A stretch of 64,000 nt of DNA, taken from Hyaloscypha bicolor E. Taxonomy: Eukaryota; Ascomycota; Leotiomycetes; Helotiales; Hyaloscyphaceae. The DNA lies in contig NW_020194638.1 in the NCBI RefSeq assembly GCF_002865645.1, positions 248,001-312,000 of the forward strand. The letters run 5' to 3'. A program made the translations under genes and the position numbers. The notes under the pieces are model-generated. The model worked only from the letters and a program-made list of their open reading frames with translations. It made no database searches and was not told the DNA's origin. Every line of letters starts with the position of its first letter. Position 1 is the first letter of the stretch. Of the stretch, positions 10,621 to 21,776 are shown piece by piece.

Positions 10621-13600
10621 TAATACTAAGATTTATACTACTATTTCTTTTAAAAAAAATTAAAATTTTTATATTTTCTTTTATTTTTTCTTTAATATAT
10701 AATAATACTTTATCTTCTATTATTTAAATATAATTTTTGAATCTGCCTTATTAATCTATTAAGCCTCTACTAATATAGACTCGACTTAATCCAAATCTAA
10801 TTCTAAATAGAAAGAACTTATAAGAGCTATTTAGGCTTATACTTGTTTCGGATATCTAGATATAAGAGAACTACCCAAATATTACTATTATTTTCCTTAT
10901 AAAAAGGAAAATCTATTAAATATTTATTCGACTTTAGTTTTTACTAATTAATATAATTATTTTAAATTAGTATATAATATTACTATTAAGAGCGGATCGG
11001 AAATTAGTCTACTTTAATTAAAAGTAATTAACTAGCTATAATAGCTTTACTTATAAGTAAAGTTATCTAGTCAAATAACTAAAATTAATATATATATCTT
11101 TTAATAATACCTTAATTAGATAGTAATTTATAAAGCTTTAATTTTATTAATTATTATCTATAATCTATCTTTTTAAATAATTAAATAGCCCGAATTTCAT
11201 ATCTTTTATTAAGTACTTAATTTAGAATTTTAGCCCTTTCTTTCTATAACTTACTCTTATATAAGAAAAAAGCTTGGAAAGTACTAGGTTAGTTTAAAGA
11301 ATATTATATAATAAAAACTTTAATTTATAGTTTCAAATATTTATCTCGCTTTTAATATCTGAACTTCTCTATAAGAATATCTTTTTTTAGGTATTATTAT
11401 TTAGGACATATTATTAATCTTTTTATATAAGCCTTTTTATTTTATAATATTTTTATAGATAAAGAATTAGAGGTATTTAATAAGTAAGAGAACTTAGGAG
11501 ATTTAGAAGTCCTATTAAGTAATAAGAAAAAACAAATAAAATTTCGACTTTTAGGACTATTAAGCTAGCTTTATAATATTATTATATATATTTATTACTT
11601 TCCTAATTAGATTACCAGATTTAAAGCTTTTACTAGAAAAATAATTCCTCTTAATAATTAGATATAATAGAATAGCTAGTATATAATACTTAATATTATT
11701 TTTTAGTAATATACTTATTTTAATACTTATTATAAGAAGTATCTTATAGATCTGAAATTAGATTACCTTAGTTCGGAAAACTAGGGAAGGCTTTAAATAA
11801 TTTCTATCTTTCTTAAATTATTTTATAGAGCTACTCTTAAGACTTAAGAAAATACTATAACTATTAATTAGGTACTTTTTATAATAGATATTTTAATTCG
11901 AGTATTTAATAGATTACTAGTAAGTAATAATTTTTATACTAATTTTTATACTAATTTTTATTACTTGAATTAATAATACTAACTATAATATAATAGAATA
12001 TATATATAAATAATAAAAACTTTTATACTCGAATCCGGAAAAAGTAAAAAGTCTTTAATATATATTACTATAAGTTTAATAATATACTTCTTTATATTAC
12101 TACTTTTATATTTTATTCGAATTACTATATAAAGTATATTAGGGCTAATTAGGAGAAAAGATAGGTTTAGCTTATCTTAACTAAAATCAAAAAGCTTTAG
12201 AAGAAATATCGAGATTAGATATCTGTCCCTAATAGTTTAGTACTAGTTAAGGAGATTAAATAGCTAGTAAAGAGAGAACTAGATAATTTTAATAAAATTA
12301 TTTAGATATTAGGGAAATATATATAGCTGGCAAGTTAAGACAAATATGAGAATTATTATTAGAAGAAGCCATATAATATTAGGAACTTATTTATATTTTA
12401 ATAATAGTATTAAGATATATAAAGAAGGTACTAGCTAAAGCTCTTATTTATAGTAATTAATATTCTTTTAATTCTAGTAATAAGTACTAAAGTAAAGCAA
12501 ATCTTTTTAGGTACTTGCTATATAGTATTATAGGATAAGACCTAAATAATAGCTAAGACTTTAGAGATAATAAAATACTTAAAGTATTAGAAAAGAAATA
12601 GGATTTTAAGTATTTTTATTAATACTAGTAAGAAATAATAAAATTAATATAATTATAATTATTTTCTTTATAATTTATAACTCTTAATATCTTAAAAATA
12701 TAGTATCTAGCTAATTACTACTTTTACTAAAGAAGTTTCTTAAATATTATTAAATAGCTATAGTATTTTCTATAATTTATAACTTAGAATTAGATAAGAA
12801 AATATATTAGTATAAGCTATTCTTTGGCTTCTTTTTAGTATATACTAGTAATATTATTACTTTATGGCCTTTTCGAGATTTAGTAAAGAAATAAAAGCTA
12901 GTAGTATTTAACTTAGCCTCGGATTCTGGCTATTAAGTAATAGGATTAGGAAAATTAATCTATTTATTATCTTTCTATATCTAACTAGTTAAGTTTCTCT
13001 AAATAGTCTTTTCGCCTAATATAAAGAATTTAGTAGAACTAATAAGTATAATATAATTACTATATAATAATTAGTAATTAATATAAAGATAAATAAAATC
13101 TATATCTATTATATAATAATCTAATCTTATAGAATAAGAATCTTTTCTTTTTTTATTAAGTTTCCTATTATACTATAAATTTAATATATTTATATTTCTA
13201 TTTTAGTTAGTTTTATACTAATTTTTATACTAATCCAAAAAGAGGTTATATACCTTAGCTAAAGCTCTTTATATATTATTAGCCTTTTCTTTTATTTTAT
13301 TTTCTAAAACTTGCTTAATTTTTTTTTTTTAATTAAGCTTTTCCTTAGTCTTTTATATTTCCTTAAATTATATATTATTCTTGGAATTATATTTAATATC
13401 TTCTTATACCGGATTACTATTATCTCAAGCTATATATAAGCTACTATATTTATTATAGCCAAGTAATTATTTAACTACTTTCTAATTCTTTCTTTATTAT
13501 TCTCTAAAGCCAGATTAGTATAAAGATTAGTATAGGAATATTCTGAAAATACTTCCTTAATTTAATACTTATAGTAAACTCTTATACTATTTCCTACTAT

Positions 13601-15273
13601 CTTAATAATAAAGTATTCTTATATATTACTAAGCTTACTATCTTATATTTTACTACTATAATTATACCTTAATCTATTACCTTTACCTTCTTAATCTTAG
13701 TATAAATAGAATCTTTTATAAGAGCTTTATTATACTTATATACTTTTATAGTATTTAGGTTTTGAGATAGATCCGTTAGTACTTTTCTCTTATAAGTAAT
13801 AGTATAGATAGATCTAATAGAAAAGGCTAATTAAGATATTATATTAATATAACTACTATTCTATAATATTATAATTAGTATAAAAATTAATATAATATAA
13901 GTATAGACTTATCTCAGGCTTTAGAAATAATTTAATAATAATTAGTAATATTTTATAATTACTAATATATTTAGTATACTAATTATAATCTATTACTATA
14001 AAATATATTATAAGAATAATTTATATAGAAATTAGTAGATTAATTAGTATATTAGAATACTAACTTATAGGTTATAATATGAAATTATATAATAGTATAA
14101 TTAAATAGTTAAGAAGAGATTAAAAAGTAAATAAGATAAGGTAAAATAAAATTAACTTTATAATATAAAATAATTTACTTTTAAGATATATGAAATTTTT
14201 TTTAAGCTATTATCTTATTTTTTTCTATTACTTTATCTTAGCTAATACCTTTTCTTTAATTATATTATTTTAATCCCTTAATTAATTCCTTAATTAATTC
14301 CTTCTATAATATATCTCTTAATTTATATTAATTATTATACTAATTAAAATATAGTAATTATAATCTCTAGTTAATTATTTAATTATAATATAAACCAAGT
14401 AAACTAATAGTAAGTATATTACTTCTAGGAAGGCTCTTATAGGCAAGGCTTTAAGAAAGACACTTGGTAGAAAAGGCTATATTTCTACTATTATATAAAA
14501 GAAAAAAAATATATAGATTCAGATCTAGTAGTTAGTTAATTAGTAAAAATATTAGTATATCTACTAACTGGATTTATAGCCAAGGCCCTTTAAAAAATCA
14601 GAAAATATTAGAGAAGTACTAATTTATTAATTCCAAAAGTACTATTTTATTAATTAGTAAAAGAGATTTTAGCTTAGAAAAATAGACAAGATATATATAT
14701 TTAAGCTTTGGCTTTATATATTTTATAAAAGTCTATAGAGGCATTTCTTATTACGGAGTTTAAATATAAGTCATTTTTCTTAATTATACTAATTTTTATA
14801 CTAATCTAATTCTAGTAATAAACCTTATAGCTATTTATATAAAGCGGATTACTATTCAGAAAAAGGATATAAAGCTAGTCTAATGAATAAGATTAGGAAT
14901 AATAGGTATTAGTAAGGTTAGTAAATGCCTTATAGTAGTACTATAGGGTAGTTAGTTTACTTGGGTTACTAGTAAAGTAACCAGGTCAGGTATTAGGGAA
15001 TTAACCTTTATATCTAAGGCAAAGCAGTTAGCTAGCTATTAGATTAATAAAGTAATAACTCAAATTATTACTTTTTTAATATATCTCAAATTAGTTATAT
15101 TCTTTAAAGAACTAGTATAAAGATTAATTAATTAATTAATTAATTAGAACAGAGAGCAGGAGAGGCAGATTCTGCCGGGCCCCTTACCGCCTAGAATAAT
15201 AATTATCGCTAATTATTGATAATTATCGATTATTGACAAATTAGCGCGATTATCTAATCATCGCTTATCGAGC

Positions 15274-15291
15274 TTATCGGAGCCCACACTG
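15274..15291 (-). repeat. right terminal inverted repeat of the hAT element
   Basis: Eighteen bases, the exact complement of the left end, followed by the target duplication atccatct at 15292-15299. Confidence 0.92.
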
Positions 15292-15299
15292 ATCCATCT

Positions 15300-16186
15300 T
15301 CGATCTAGGGTTAGGGTCCACTGAAAAGGCCCTTACTGCTTCCGTGCCCTCGGTCAGGGTCTCTTCTTCTATTAGCCACCGGTTCCAAATGAGCCATGCA
15401 ATTTCTATAATATATATATATATATATATATTGGGCTACAAAACTTAAACGGTTGGTCACTGTGGCTTTCAAAGCTGCTGCCAGCGCCAAGCTTCAGTTA
15501 ACTAGAAAGGCGGGACCTTCCCCTACTCTTCGATGATAGTAGTTTGGAAAAGAGCCAATCACAGACCAATCAAGCAACTGTACGATCTTCAAAGTGCGTG
15601 CCGGATTTGTCGTTGCTGCGTGAGATGGAAACATCTCAGTTCGGTAGGTGGTACAAGGTTAGACCAGGGTATCTGCAGCCCGTCTCCCGGATTGCTGATT
15701 CGTAAAGCCAATGATACTCTGCTCCTGCATGGATCCATGCGGCTTCGGTCGACTAACTAGTCAGCTGGATAAATTCCGCAACAAGCTGGGGGTAATCTGT
15801 TGACTCCCGGGGGTTGCCTGCTGTGCCTATTGGAAAATAAAGTAGTTAAGAGTGTACAGGATAAAGAATTTATGGGTTAATTCTATTCTGTCAGAAGCTA
15901 TATTAATTGTTTGAAACATTATGTCCTCTCTCGCAATTGCAAGTCACTCAATATGACCAGTCACTCCGGTTAAAGTTGCAAGTTACCCACTTAACATTCC
16001 CGCGCACACGAATCGGAAATGACAGCTTCCTTCCGAGAATTTAGTGCAGCATCGCTGTGATGATCCCAATGTACCCCTCACTAGCCCTTACCTTCTTCAA
16101 ATTTACAGTATATAAGTGGTCAGTGAACTTTTGGAGGGACGAACCAGGCGTCACTCAGAAGTTCCTCCAAAAGATTTTGAGAAGTG
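15300..16186. other. intergenic with TA microsatellite and oxidoreductase promoter
   Basis: A (TA)n tract of about 20 bp lies at 15411-15430. A TATA-like box (tatataag) at 16109-16116 stands about 75 bp before the ATG of the FAD oxidoreductase. No gene was recognised. Confidence 0.55.
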
Positions 16187-17596
16187 ATGTCCTTTCACAA
16201 CCTTATTTTCTCACTTTGCACTGCTTGCCTCTTTGGTGTCGGGCAAGCTGCCCAAGATGGGATTGTTCGCAGTCCGGATATAATCGCCAGCGATGTGGTC
16301 ATTATTGGAGGTGGTTCTAGCGGGACCTACTCTGCAATTCGATTAAGAGAATATGGCAGGACGGTCACGTTGATAGAAAGAGAATTGGTTCTCGGCGGAC
16401 ACGTCAACACCTACCACGACCCAGTCACTGGACAGACTTTCGATTACGGGGTTATTTCCTTCGCTAATATCTCTGTGGTCACGAATTACTTCAAACATTT
16501 CGATGTACCTCTTGGGCTGGTTGGTGATCTGTTTAAAACCAATATTACATACTACGCCGACTTCACGACAGGAAAGCCGCTGCCAAGCTCTCCATTCCCT
16601 TCAAGCAATGCAACAGGTGCTGCGTTGTTCGCGTACGAGGATGAGTTGGCAAAGTATCCGTTTCTTGCCAACGGCTACAACCTGCCTATGCCGATTCCTG
16701 AAGATTTGCTCCTCACGTGGGGTAACTTCTTGAAGAAATATCAGCTGGAGGCCTTGGCCTATACAGCCTTTTCATTTCTCGAGGGTATTGGGAACATCCT
16801 CGCTCAGCCAACGCTATACGTTATGAAGTACTTCGCTCAAAGCACTGTCCAGAACGTGCTGACGAACGGTTTCCTGACAACTGTACACCACAACAACCAC
16901 GAGCTCTACGACAAAGCACTCCTTGAACTGGGATCAAGTGCGCTTATCAGCAGCAATGTGACTCAAGTTCTTCGCAGCCATGGTGGTGTCGCCGTCACGG
17001 TCTCTACTCCGTTGGGAACAAAACTCATCAAAGCCTCCAAACTTCTCATCGCCATCCAACCGAAACTTGAAAGTCTCGGCTTCTTAGACCTGAATACTGA
17101 AGAGCGATGTCTTTTCGGGCAGTTCAATAATAGCTATTACTGGGATGCGCTCATCCGAAATCCTGGGGTACCATCAGGCGTTTGTATAAACAACGCGAAC
17201 CCAGCTGCAGCTCTCGCATTACCAGAAATGCCAGGCATGTACTTAATATGTGCTTCGCCAATCCCGGATGTATTTACTGTGTACTACACCAGTCCTTACG
17301 CACTGTCGGAGCAGTATGTAAAGCATGATATTCTGGCTACAACTGCCAAGCTCGTCAAGGCATTTGGATTCCCTGCTGTGAATGGGACTCCAGAGTTCGT
17401 CGGGTTCAATGATCATCGACCTTTTGAATTGACAGTGTCGACGGATGCAATTGTTGGCGACTTTTATGGTAGATTGAATGGGTTGCAAGGCAAAAGGAAC
17501 ACATGGTATACGGGTGCAACTTGGCAGGCGCATGATTCGTCGCTGATTTGGAATTGGACCGAGTATAATATCTTACCGCAGCTTTTGACAGACTGA
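16187..17596 (+). CDS. secreted FAD-dependent oxidoreductase (flavin amine oxidase-like)
   Basis: Intronless gene, 469 residues. The ATG at 16187 is followed by a signal peptide (MSFHNLIFSLCTACLFGVGQA). Next comes a classic FAD ADP-binding motif, VVIIGGGSSGTYSAIRL, starting near residue 38, with the acidic strand end TLIERE and then LGGHVNTY, typical of flavin-containing amine oxidase/desaturase-type proteins. Several N-x-S/T sites fit secretion. The C-terminal WYTGATWQAHDSSLIWNWTEYN resembles the FAD-contacting end of such enzymes. The overall pattern resembles secreted fungal flavoproteins of the beta-cyclopiazonate dehydrogenase-like group, but the substrate cannot be inferred and no biosynthetic partners lie nearby. 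Confidence 0.82.
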   Translation: MSFHNLIFSLCTACLFGVGQAAQDGIVRSPDIIASDVVIIGGGSSGTYSAIRLREYGRTVTLIERELVLGGHVNTYHDPVTGQTFDYGVISFANISVVTNYFKHFDVPLGLVGDLFKTNITYYADFTTGKPLPSSPFPSSNATGAALFAYEDELAKYPFLANGYNLPMPIPEDLLLTWGNFLKKYQLEALAYTAFSFLEGIGNILAQPTLYVMKYFAQSTVQNVLTNGFLTTVHHNNHELYDKALLELGSSALISSNVTQVLRSHGGVAVTVSTPLGTKLIKASKLLIAIQPKLESLGFLDLNTEERCLFGQFNNSYYWDALIRNPGVPSGVCINNANPAAALALPEMPGMYLICASPIPDVFTVYYTSPYALSEQYVKHDILATTAKLVKAFGFPAVNGTPEFVGFNDHRPFELTVSTDAIVGDFYGRLNGLQGKRNTWYTGATWQAHDSSLIWNWTEYNILPQLLTD

Positions 17597-19018
17597 ATAT
17601 TTATCAGAGAAAGAGCAATGTCCTTGATTTTAAGGCAGGACAACATTATGACACATTTCGTCAGCCTCTTCCTACAGCCTTTCTCTCAGGCCTTTGCTTT
17701 TCTTTCTCCGAACACTTCAATCGCTTCCTATCCTCCTTTTCTTGGCTCTCCTTCTCATTTTGTTTCTGCCTCTCTGCCTCAAATTTGCGGTATCGGTCTC
17801 CTCTTTCATACTGAATGGGAGCAGATGCGCACCACCTATACAGAGTTGCCATACTCGGGACATCTCTTCCAGGCTGTTCGAAAGTCGGGTTGCACTGGGC
17901 CACGTGCTCATCAATGGCGTTGAAGCGGTAAGGTGTTTCAATAGATCAATTTAACTGATGCCGAGTGAACAGAGCAAATACCTCGTTGTCATACCTGCGG
18001 TCGATTCGAAGACGGGGGGGTTGATAGAAAGCGATGTCTTTAAAATCAGTTCTTAATGAAATAGGGAAACTAGACTTCAACTTATTGTAAATTTTGCGAT
18101 TACCATTAGATATTGAGGAAGTATCCATGGTTGATAATGTGGTAGGTTCATGGGGACCCTAATTGTTGGTCCAGTGCGATAGCCTCTCAGTCACTTGTCT
18201 GGAGTTTCAGGGACAGCAGCCCTTACCAGCCTGATTTCATAAGTCTGTGCTTTTAGCGTATTCCGCTAACCAAAGAGCCCTGAAGAGAACTTTAATAATT
18301 TTAAATTATGTTGCAAAAACTTTAAATAAGCTCTTTTATTTAATATGCTCAAGTTTAAGACAGTGTGGTTTATAATAATTGTTTGATTGTTACGAAGTGA
18401 AGTGAATGACTTGCCTTTGGCGAAGCCTGAAAATACCGCTAAAAAAGCACCGACTTAAGCGACCAGGCTCCCTATTCCTCGCATAGCATCACCGTCATTG
18501 AAGCCTGACTCGCCAGCCATCCCACATAAAGAAGACATTTCACTACATCCCTTTACTTGGTACGCAGCGAGTACGCAGAAATGATGTACGATGTATGAGC
18601 ATAAATGAATTTATCAAGCAAGTTCGTCAGGAGTCTGCACGTCAGGTTGGCCTTTGTTAAATCTCAGGCGAGATTGTAGAACAAGACGAGCATTTGAACT
18701 GCCTTAAGTCCCACTCAACTATGGCGCTAATAGAGACATGAATTTCTCGTTAAGCGGACTGGTACTGCCTACCAACTTGTTTGGAGCTAATGAATTCGAG
18801 CTCGGACTATACTATTGCGAATCAAAGAAATACAAAAACCGGCCTCTTCTATGGAAACATATTGGACTGGAGCTAACGGCTCAGAATCAGTTGCCTTTGG
18901 CGAGACTCTTGGTGAATAGCGGTACTAGCTTGAGTTTGCTAGGAGCCGTGGGAAGATCATGGAAGGATCTGGTGAAAAGTGAAAATTATGAACGAATGTA
19001 AAATTATCGCCTAAAAGC
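17597..19018. other. intergenic, no gene recognised
   Basis: Frames up to 101 codons without domain or splice signatures. One ATG-initiated frame at 18738-19001 (87 codons) ends just before the MITE-like element; it has no recognisable features and I do not call it a gene. Confidence 0.4.
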
Positions 19019-19438
19019 ATACGCTGCCAAACGCCCCCTCCCCCATTCGACTAGCGTGTGGCGCCCCAGCCCTGTAGCAACCCCTGCCCGCCCCAAGCAC
19101 CGCCTGTAAGGCCTGTAGAAACCCCCCTAAGATTTGTGAGAGCCTGACAGGCGCCAACATACGCTGCCACTCTGGCAGCGTATTTTTTTTGGGATTTTCC
19201 TCGTTCCCACCGAGGATTTCTTATTTTCTATAGGGCATATCTCCAGGCTATAGCTATAGGGGTATAAATGCCTTGTTCCCACCGAGCCTTCTTAAAATCC
19301 TCGTTCCCACCGAGGATTTCTTACAGGCTTCAAATGCCCTAAAGGCCCTGTAGAATCTCCCTCTAGGGGCCCCCTGTTACCCCAGTCCTAATTAGTCCAA
19401 GCCACAAAAAAATACGCTGCGCGGCGCTGGCAGCGTAT
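19019..19438. mobile_element. MITE-like, hairpin-rich non-coding element
   Basis: A 420-bp segment with outer inverted ends atacgctgcca (19019-19029) and tggcagcgtat (19428-19438). The same motif forms an internal hairpin at 19159-19183 and another at the right edge from 19412. A second module, cctcgttcccaccgaggat, itself a small hairpin, occurs at 19199 and 19299 with a diverged copy at 19271. There is no coding capacity. The only possible target duplication is TA, which would fit a Tc1/mariner-derived MITE, but family assignment is inference. It may be two nested or tandem copies. Confidence 0.6.
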
Positions 19439-20651
19439 TATTTCGTAATGAATAAACACCTCAACTGAAACATTCACTTGAGATATCTGCAAAGAAAGGG
19501 TGGCTTGACGGCTGAAGGGAACCAAATTTAAACTTTTGTTTCATGCCGCAAATTACTCGCGGGACACCGGGACGGGAGGCTCGCCCCTCAACCCGCATGA
19601 ACAATCCTTGGCAACATTCACATCTCTCTAAAAACGCATTCTACTATTCTTTCAAAATCATGAGGCGGCCCGGACCGAGATTTTGAAGGTTCAAATATAA
19701 ACAAGTGAAGGTTCCCGGGTACGAGTTGGCCAGTGGGATGAACATCACCGTAACCGTTTGGCGGTTCTCACCTGATAATCTCGCCTAAGGCGCCTATGCT
19801 TCTTGTACGAGGTACAAGCAAAAGAAATAATTATGCTGCCGCAAGGCAATAAGGTTAAAAACACTGCGTTGTGAGTAAATCTAAAACTCCTCTCTTTTCC
19901 CCTTATTATAAATAGGGTTATAATTAAAGATAAGAAGAAGAGGGGGAAAAAAGACAAATTAATTATGAGTTATATTACTTATATACTATTTATAAGTTAC
20001 GAATTCCGTAGCAGGTCACGTGATAGTTTCACGTAATTCTCTTTTGCTATAAAAAGAACGTGATACCGGAATAGCATTACTCTAATAAAGTTAAAGTTAA
20101 AGTAGTTAATTTATAAAATGCATAATTAATTAAACATAAAAAAAAGATATATTAAGAAATAATAAAAATATTCTTAAAAAACTATTAAAAAGTAAAGATA
20201 TTAATTTATTATACTTTATATATTTTATAAGATTAATACGTAGAGTTTCAGTAAATAATTATATATCTTTAATTTTATTTGTCTATTACTGTGCTTTGCG
20301 TACTGCTAACCCGCTGCATAGGCGAGATTATTAGGTGAGAACTGCCGAACGATTATTTCGCATCGCCTTGCGGGGCACTCAGCTATCAGCTCCAGCATAA
20401 GCTGACGCGACCCCTGTGCCGCTTCACCACTGGCCACAATACAATTTCCTGCAGATTCAGAAGTACACGCTGACGTCCCGAGGATGCGGCGAGGCTAGCG
20501 ACACATCTTCAAAACCCCAGGGCACCCCGCTTCCTAAAGTCTGCAAAACTAAGGGGCCAAGGTCCGTCTTAGCGAAGCAACACCCGCAACTTCTCTCGCC
20601 GCCTTCCATTTCAACTTCCCATCAACTGCGGCCGAAGATCAAGCCTCCATT
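19439..20651. other. intergenic with AT-rich RIP-like island
   Basis: From about 19960 to 20290 the DNA is nearly pure A/T without coding capacity and carries a CACGTG palindrome near 20016. The rest is ordinary intergenic DNA that leads to the promoter of the dehydrogenase gene. Confidence 0.5.
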
Positions 20652-21776
20652 ATGTCTGATATTCCTGTTCTCGTCATAGGAGGCTGTGGATTCATCGGGT
20701 ACCATGTCGTCAAAGCACTTCTCGCAGAGAAAGGTCCCGTCTTCTCTGTCCATGTCATGGGCCGAAACATAAATAAAAGCCAGCTTCCAAGAGCAGGGTA
20801 CCACACAGGGGACTTCACTTCTGAAAAGGACGTCGCATCAATCCTCGAGGCTGTCCAACCTGTCGTTATCTTCCATGTCGCATCACCAGTACCCAGCGGA
20901 AACGGCAGCAGCGACAAGTTTTATTTTGACACTAACGTCGAGGGAACAAAAACCTTGCTGCGGGTCGCAGCTACGTGCGAGAGCGTTAAGGCGTTCGTGT
21001 ATACCTCTAGCTCTGGGGTATTGGTCGGCGACAGCTATGATAACGGAGATGAGACCTGGCCGATAAAGACATCAAAGACGCGCAACAGCAACGCATATGC
21101 AACATCCAAAGCCATCGCTGATCAACTAGTTCAAGATCATAATGGCAAACCTTTTCTGACCACTTGCCTCCGTGTATGCGCCGTGTATGGAGAGCGAGAC
21201 AGTCAAACGATACCCGCAATGATGAAGATAATGAAAGAAGGCAAACATCGCATCCAAATAGGAGACAACACCGCAAAATCCGACCGTACATCCGGCGAGA
21301 ACGCAGCTCTCGCTCACGTCCTTGCTGCTAAAGCTCTTCTCGCAAAAATCAACAACCCAGATGTTTATCGTCCAAAAGTTGACGGAGAGGCCTTCTTCAT
21401 CACAGATGGGAGACCGATGCCAACGTGGGACTTCGCACGCATCGTTTGGAGGGCAGCAGGCGACCATACACCGCCGGAGCAGATCAAGGTCATCCCAGCC
21501 TGGTTTATACTCAATCTTGCCAGCTTGACGGAGTGGGCGTATTGGATTTTTACGCTTGGGTACAAGAGGCCGACGGCGTTTCGGCGGATGTTGATTGAGA
21601 CGACGTGTGTGGAGAGGACATTCTCGATTCAGAAGGCGAAGGAGAGGCTGGGGTACAAGCCGATGGATAATATGGATGATGCGATAAAGAGAGGACTTGC
21701 GTTTATCAGGCAGCAGGAGGCGGAGGAGGAGTTGAAGAGGAAACAGAAATTGCGTGACAGAGAAGAGAGTTCATGA
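20652..21776 (+). CDS. Erg26/3-beta-HSD-like NAD(P)-dependent dehydrogenase
   Basis: Intronless gene, 374 residues, extended SDR family. The N-terminus PVLVIGGCGFIGYHVV (residues 5-20) is the GxxGxxG cofactor loop; ASPVPSG, YTSSSGV (catalytic Ser) and the catalytic YATSK pair follow. The fold and the C-terminal hydrophobic segment (IPAWFILNLASLTEWAYWIF) match sterol-4-alpha-carboxylate 3-dehydrogenases (Erg26), which act in C4 demethylation at the endoplasmic reticulum. However, the segment before AHVLAA, usually a W-T-Y/V-x-N-V type motif, reads KSDRTSGENAALAHVLAA, and the tail is a highly charged E/K/R stretch. It is therefore probably a paralogue with another sterol or small-molecule substrate rather than the housekeeping ERG26. 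Confidence 0.8.
   Translation: MSDIPVLVIGGCGFIGYHVVKALLAEKGPVFSVHVMGRNINKSQLPRAGYHTGDFTSEKDVASILEAVQPVVIFHVASPVPSGNGSSDKFYFDTNVEGTKTLLRVAATCESVKAFVYTSSSGVLVGDSYDNGDETWPIKTSKTRNSNAYATSKAIADQLVQDHNGKPFLTTCLRVCAVYGERDSQTIPAMMKIMKEGKHRIQIGDNTAKSDRTSGENAALAHVLAAKALLAKINNPDVYRPKVDGEAFFITDGRPMPTWDFARIVWRAAGDHTPPEQIKVIPAWFILNLASLTEWAYWIFTLGYKRPTAFRRMLIETTCVERTFSIQKAKERLGYKPMDNMDDAIKRGLAFIRQQEAEEELKRKQKLRDREESS

Larger units (their letters stand above)
10043..15291. mobile_element. hAT-superfamily DNA transposon, mutated
   Basis: A 5,249-bp element with perfect 18-bp terminal inverted repeats: cagtgtgggctccgataa at 10043-10060 and its complement at 15274-15291. Both sides carry the same 8 bases, atccatct (10035-10042 and 15292-15299). 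An 8-bp target duplication with ends starting CAG is diagnostic of the hAT superfamily. The subterminal parts are rich in ATCGATAA/TTATCGAT palindromes, as expected for transposase binding sites. The length fits an autonomous element, but the interior is extremely AT-rich, contains no open frame even of about 60 codons, and is full of TA steps, which is the expected result of RIP. It is a dead copy. Confidence 0.9.

Noticed and set aside
15411..15431. (TA)n tract as a possible transposon target or end
   Set aside because: A simple microsatellite; no inverted ends or duplications are associated with it.
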